A stretch of DNA of 24,716 nt. Source: an uncultured Alphaproteobacteria bacterium. Its GTDB lineage: Bacteria > Pseudomonadota > Alphaproteobacteria > Rs-D84. Position 1 is the stretch's first letter. Each line of letters starts with the position of its first letter. The DNA is taken from assembly GCA_946625925.1 (NCBI GenBank), contig CAMOTP010000007.1, forward strand, positions 1 to 24,716, written 5' to 3'. Below the pieces are notes generated by a model, which searched no databases, was not told the origin of the DNA, and saw only the letters and a program-made list of their open reading frames with translations. Both the position numbers and the translations under genes were made by a program. Below are positions 23,514-24,716 of the stretch, in pieces.

Positions 23514-24023
23514 ATGAAACAAATTCCGATTCTTTATTGGCCTCGAAAAACCACTGATGATTCTGAATATCAGATGGCACGCAAGGTTATAAATAATGCG
23601 ACGGGAACCATGCCTTCGGTTATTTCTGATAACCTGGATTTGGATGCCATAATGAATGAAAATCCAGAATCGGTGGTATATTATCCTGTTTTTTGTGGCT
23701 CGACAGGTTGGTGGGGGGAATTATTGGGTGCTGGGGCCGTTATTGTTGATAAAATGATAATTTCTCCGGAATGTCAGTTAATGGTGATTCAATCTGATAA
23801 AAATGCTAATTCCAAGGGAACGAATCAGTTGTTGGCTGCGGAAATATATCCAACCAGTGGATTTTTCAAAAAAATGAATTCATCGATTGCAACTGTTGCT
23901 GATATGTTGGCGACCGATGCCGGAACGATTCTGGCACTGTTTTCCGGTCAGAACCAGAATAAATTTATAAACATTCTGGAATCAACTGGAAATTCATACC
24001 TGGGATGCATCGGACGGTATTAA
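23514..24023 (+). CDS. Orphan protein, unknown
   Basis: A 169-aa protein that I do not recognise. It has no signal peptide. The centre (about residues 55-80) is Gly-, Trp- and Val-rich (GSTGWWGELLGAGAVIVDK) and hydrophobic, followed by a short strand-like stretch. There are three cysteines, one close to the C-terminus. The start at 23514 is chosen because the upstream in-frame ATG at 23481 has no ribosome site and lies before the extended -10. GTG 23511 is equally possible. It sits 69 bases after the VirB6-like gene, so a link to that system is plausible but unproven. A hairpin terminator follows. Confidence 0.6.
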   Translation: MKQIPILYWPRKTTDDSEYQMARKVINNATGTMPSVISDNLDLDAIMNENPESVVYYPVFCGSTGWWGELLGAGAVIVDKMIISPECQLMVIQSDKNANSKGTNQLLAAEIYPTSGFFKKMNSSIATVADMLATDAGTILALFSGQNQNKFINILESTGNSYLGCIGRY

Positions 24024-24040
24024 AGAATTACAACAAATAA

Positions 24041-24062
24041 CGGCAAAATGCCGATTTTTTTT
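24041..24062 (+). terminator. Intrinsic terminator
   Basis: CGGCA (24041-24045), loop AAA, TGCCG (24049-24053), then a run of T to 24062. Confidence 0.8.
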
Positions 24063-24071
24063 ACTTTAATA

Positions 24072-24100
24072 TTGCAAGAATGCATAAATCTGCCTATGAT
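24072..24100 (+). promoter_or_regulatory. Promoter of the HAD phosphatase gene
   Basis: TTGCAA (24072-24077), a 17-base spacer, then TATGAT (24095-24100). It shows that the real start is downstream of the in-frame ATG at 24080. Confidence 0.6.
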
Positions 24101-24118
24101 ATTCAAAAAAAGGGGTAT

Positions 24119-24715
24119 ATGTTGCAAAAAGTAAAAATGGTAATTTTTGATTTCGATGGCACATTATCTGCGTCCGATTCGAATCTTGAATTTGGTCGTT
24201 ATTGTTTTCGTCATTCTATTCGACCATGGTTGTTTTTGCCACTGTTTTTAATTGGATTGGCTATATATTCCGTTAACAAGCACAGCAAATTTTCTCGTGA
24301 ATTAATGCGTTGCTTTGTGACGCAAAAAATGGTTCGTGATTTTGCCCCTGTGGTTATTAATGAACACAAAAACAGACGTTTTGGCTGGGCAAAATCTCAG
24401 GTTGCCAAAGAAAAGGCGGCTGGAAATATGTGTATATTGATTTCTGCGGGACCAGATTATTTGATTCCATACCTAGTGGATGATATGGAATTTGATGCGA
24501 TTTTAACATCAAAAATGGAATCACGTCATCCATGGAAATACAAATTTATGTGTTGGGGACCAAACAAAGTGGTTGCACTTGAAAAATTTGCCAAACGCCA
24601 TAATTTTATTCCACAAATTGTGCGTTCATACAGTGATAGTAAATCAGATAAACCAATTATGGATATGGCAGAAACGCAAATTTGGATAAACCGTAAAACA
24701 GGGATTCCAAAATAG
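24119..24715 (+). CDS. HAD-superfamily phosphatase, PgpC/YfhB-like
   Basis: A 198-aa protein of the HAD-IB type. Motif I is DFDGT (nucleophile Asp11, acid/base Asp13), motif II Ser109 in ILISAGP, motif III Lys150 in GPNKVVAL, and motif IV Asp173/Asp177 in SYSDSKSD. A hydrophobic segment (about 37-51, after RPW) may touch the membrane. The RPW-hydrophobic insert and the SYSDS-x2-D block recall YfhB/PgpC, a phosphatidylglycerophosphate phosphatase, so a lipid phosphate substrate is possible. The ATG at 24119 follows AGGGG closely (3 bases), and the promoter lies just upstream; an ATG at 24080 is in the promoter and a start at 24137 is also possible. The TAG stop is inside the window, one base from its end. 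PgpC is a suggestion, not an assignment. Confidence 0.7.
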   Translation: MLQKVKMVIFDFDGTLSASDSNLEFGRYCFRHSIRPWLFLPLFLIGLAIYSVNKHSKFSRELMRCFVTQKMVRDFAPVVINEHKNRRFGWAKSQVAKEKAAGNMCILISAGPDYLIPYLVDDMEFDAILTSKMESRHPWKYKFMCWGPNKVVALEKFAKRHNFIPQIVRSYSDSKSDKPIMDMAETQIWINRKTGIPK

Positions 24716-24716
24716 A

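Noticed and set aside
24080..24118. Upstream ATG start for the HAD phosphatase
   Set aside because: It sits inside the TTGCAA-N17-TATGAT promoter, and the HAD domain is complete without these 13 codons.
1..24716. CRISPR array, insertion sequence or attachment site
   Set aside because: No evenly spaced direct repeats, transposase, integrase or terminal inverted repeats were seen.

Overview
The window is a fully bacterial, AT-rich chromosomal segment of about 24.7 kb. It most resembles an uncultured, host-associated alphaproteobacterium. The pyruvate phosphate dikinase N-terminus (MSQKWVYTFGNGSAEGR) is of the alphaproteobacterial type. Stops are mostly TAA: 18 of 21 genes, with two TAG and one TGA that is followed directly by TAA. 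Several intrinsic terminators and sigma70-like promoters are readable by eye. The taxon is an inference; nothing here fixes it below class level.

Left part (1-3165): three small unrecognised genes, one of them membrane-anchored. Then comes a 319-bp gap full of stable inverted repeats that ends in an intrinsic terminator and looks like a standalone structured RNA. Two small cysteine-containing proteins follow as a probable operon. Middle (3374-11617): ppdK (central carbon metabolism), an MsbA-type ABC exporter, a secreted protein with a GLG1-type four-cysteine repeat and a charged helical tail, a large secreted cysteine-rich protein, and the ribosomal pair rplU-rpmA. A second large secreted protein (11696-13975) is a paralogue of the one at 8668; the rplU-rpmA pair lies between them.

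Right part: dnaQ (minus) and a UvrD/PcrA helicase (plus) diverge from 14667-14724. From 22066 leftward runs a tight four-gene operon of polytopic membrane proteins (424, 399, 500 and 431 aa). A fifth, related protein (442 aa) is transcribed divergently from 22116. All five share TrbL/VirB6-like landmarks, so I read them as an expanded VirB6-like inner-membrane set of a type IV secretion apparatus. No VirB4, VirD4 or other T4SS gene lies in the window. An orphan 169-aa protein and a PgpC-like HAD phosphatase close the window.

The two points most worth following are the C-x6-C cysteine grammar shared by the two large secreted proteins, and the five-member VirB6-like set. The structured RNA candidate at 2160-2420 and the apparent run of leaderless mRNAs (11696, 14725, 22066 minus, 22116) are also notable. 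A link between the secreted proteins and the T4SS-like set is only a hypothesis from proximity.
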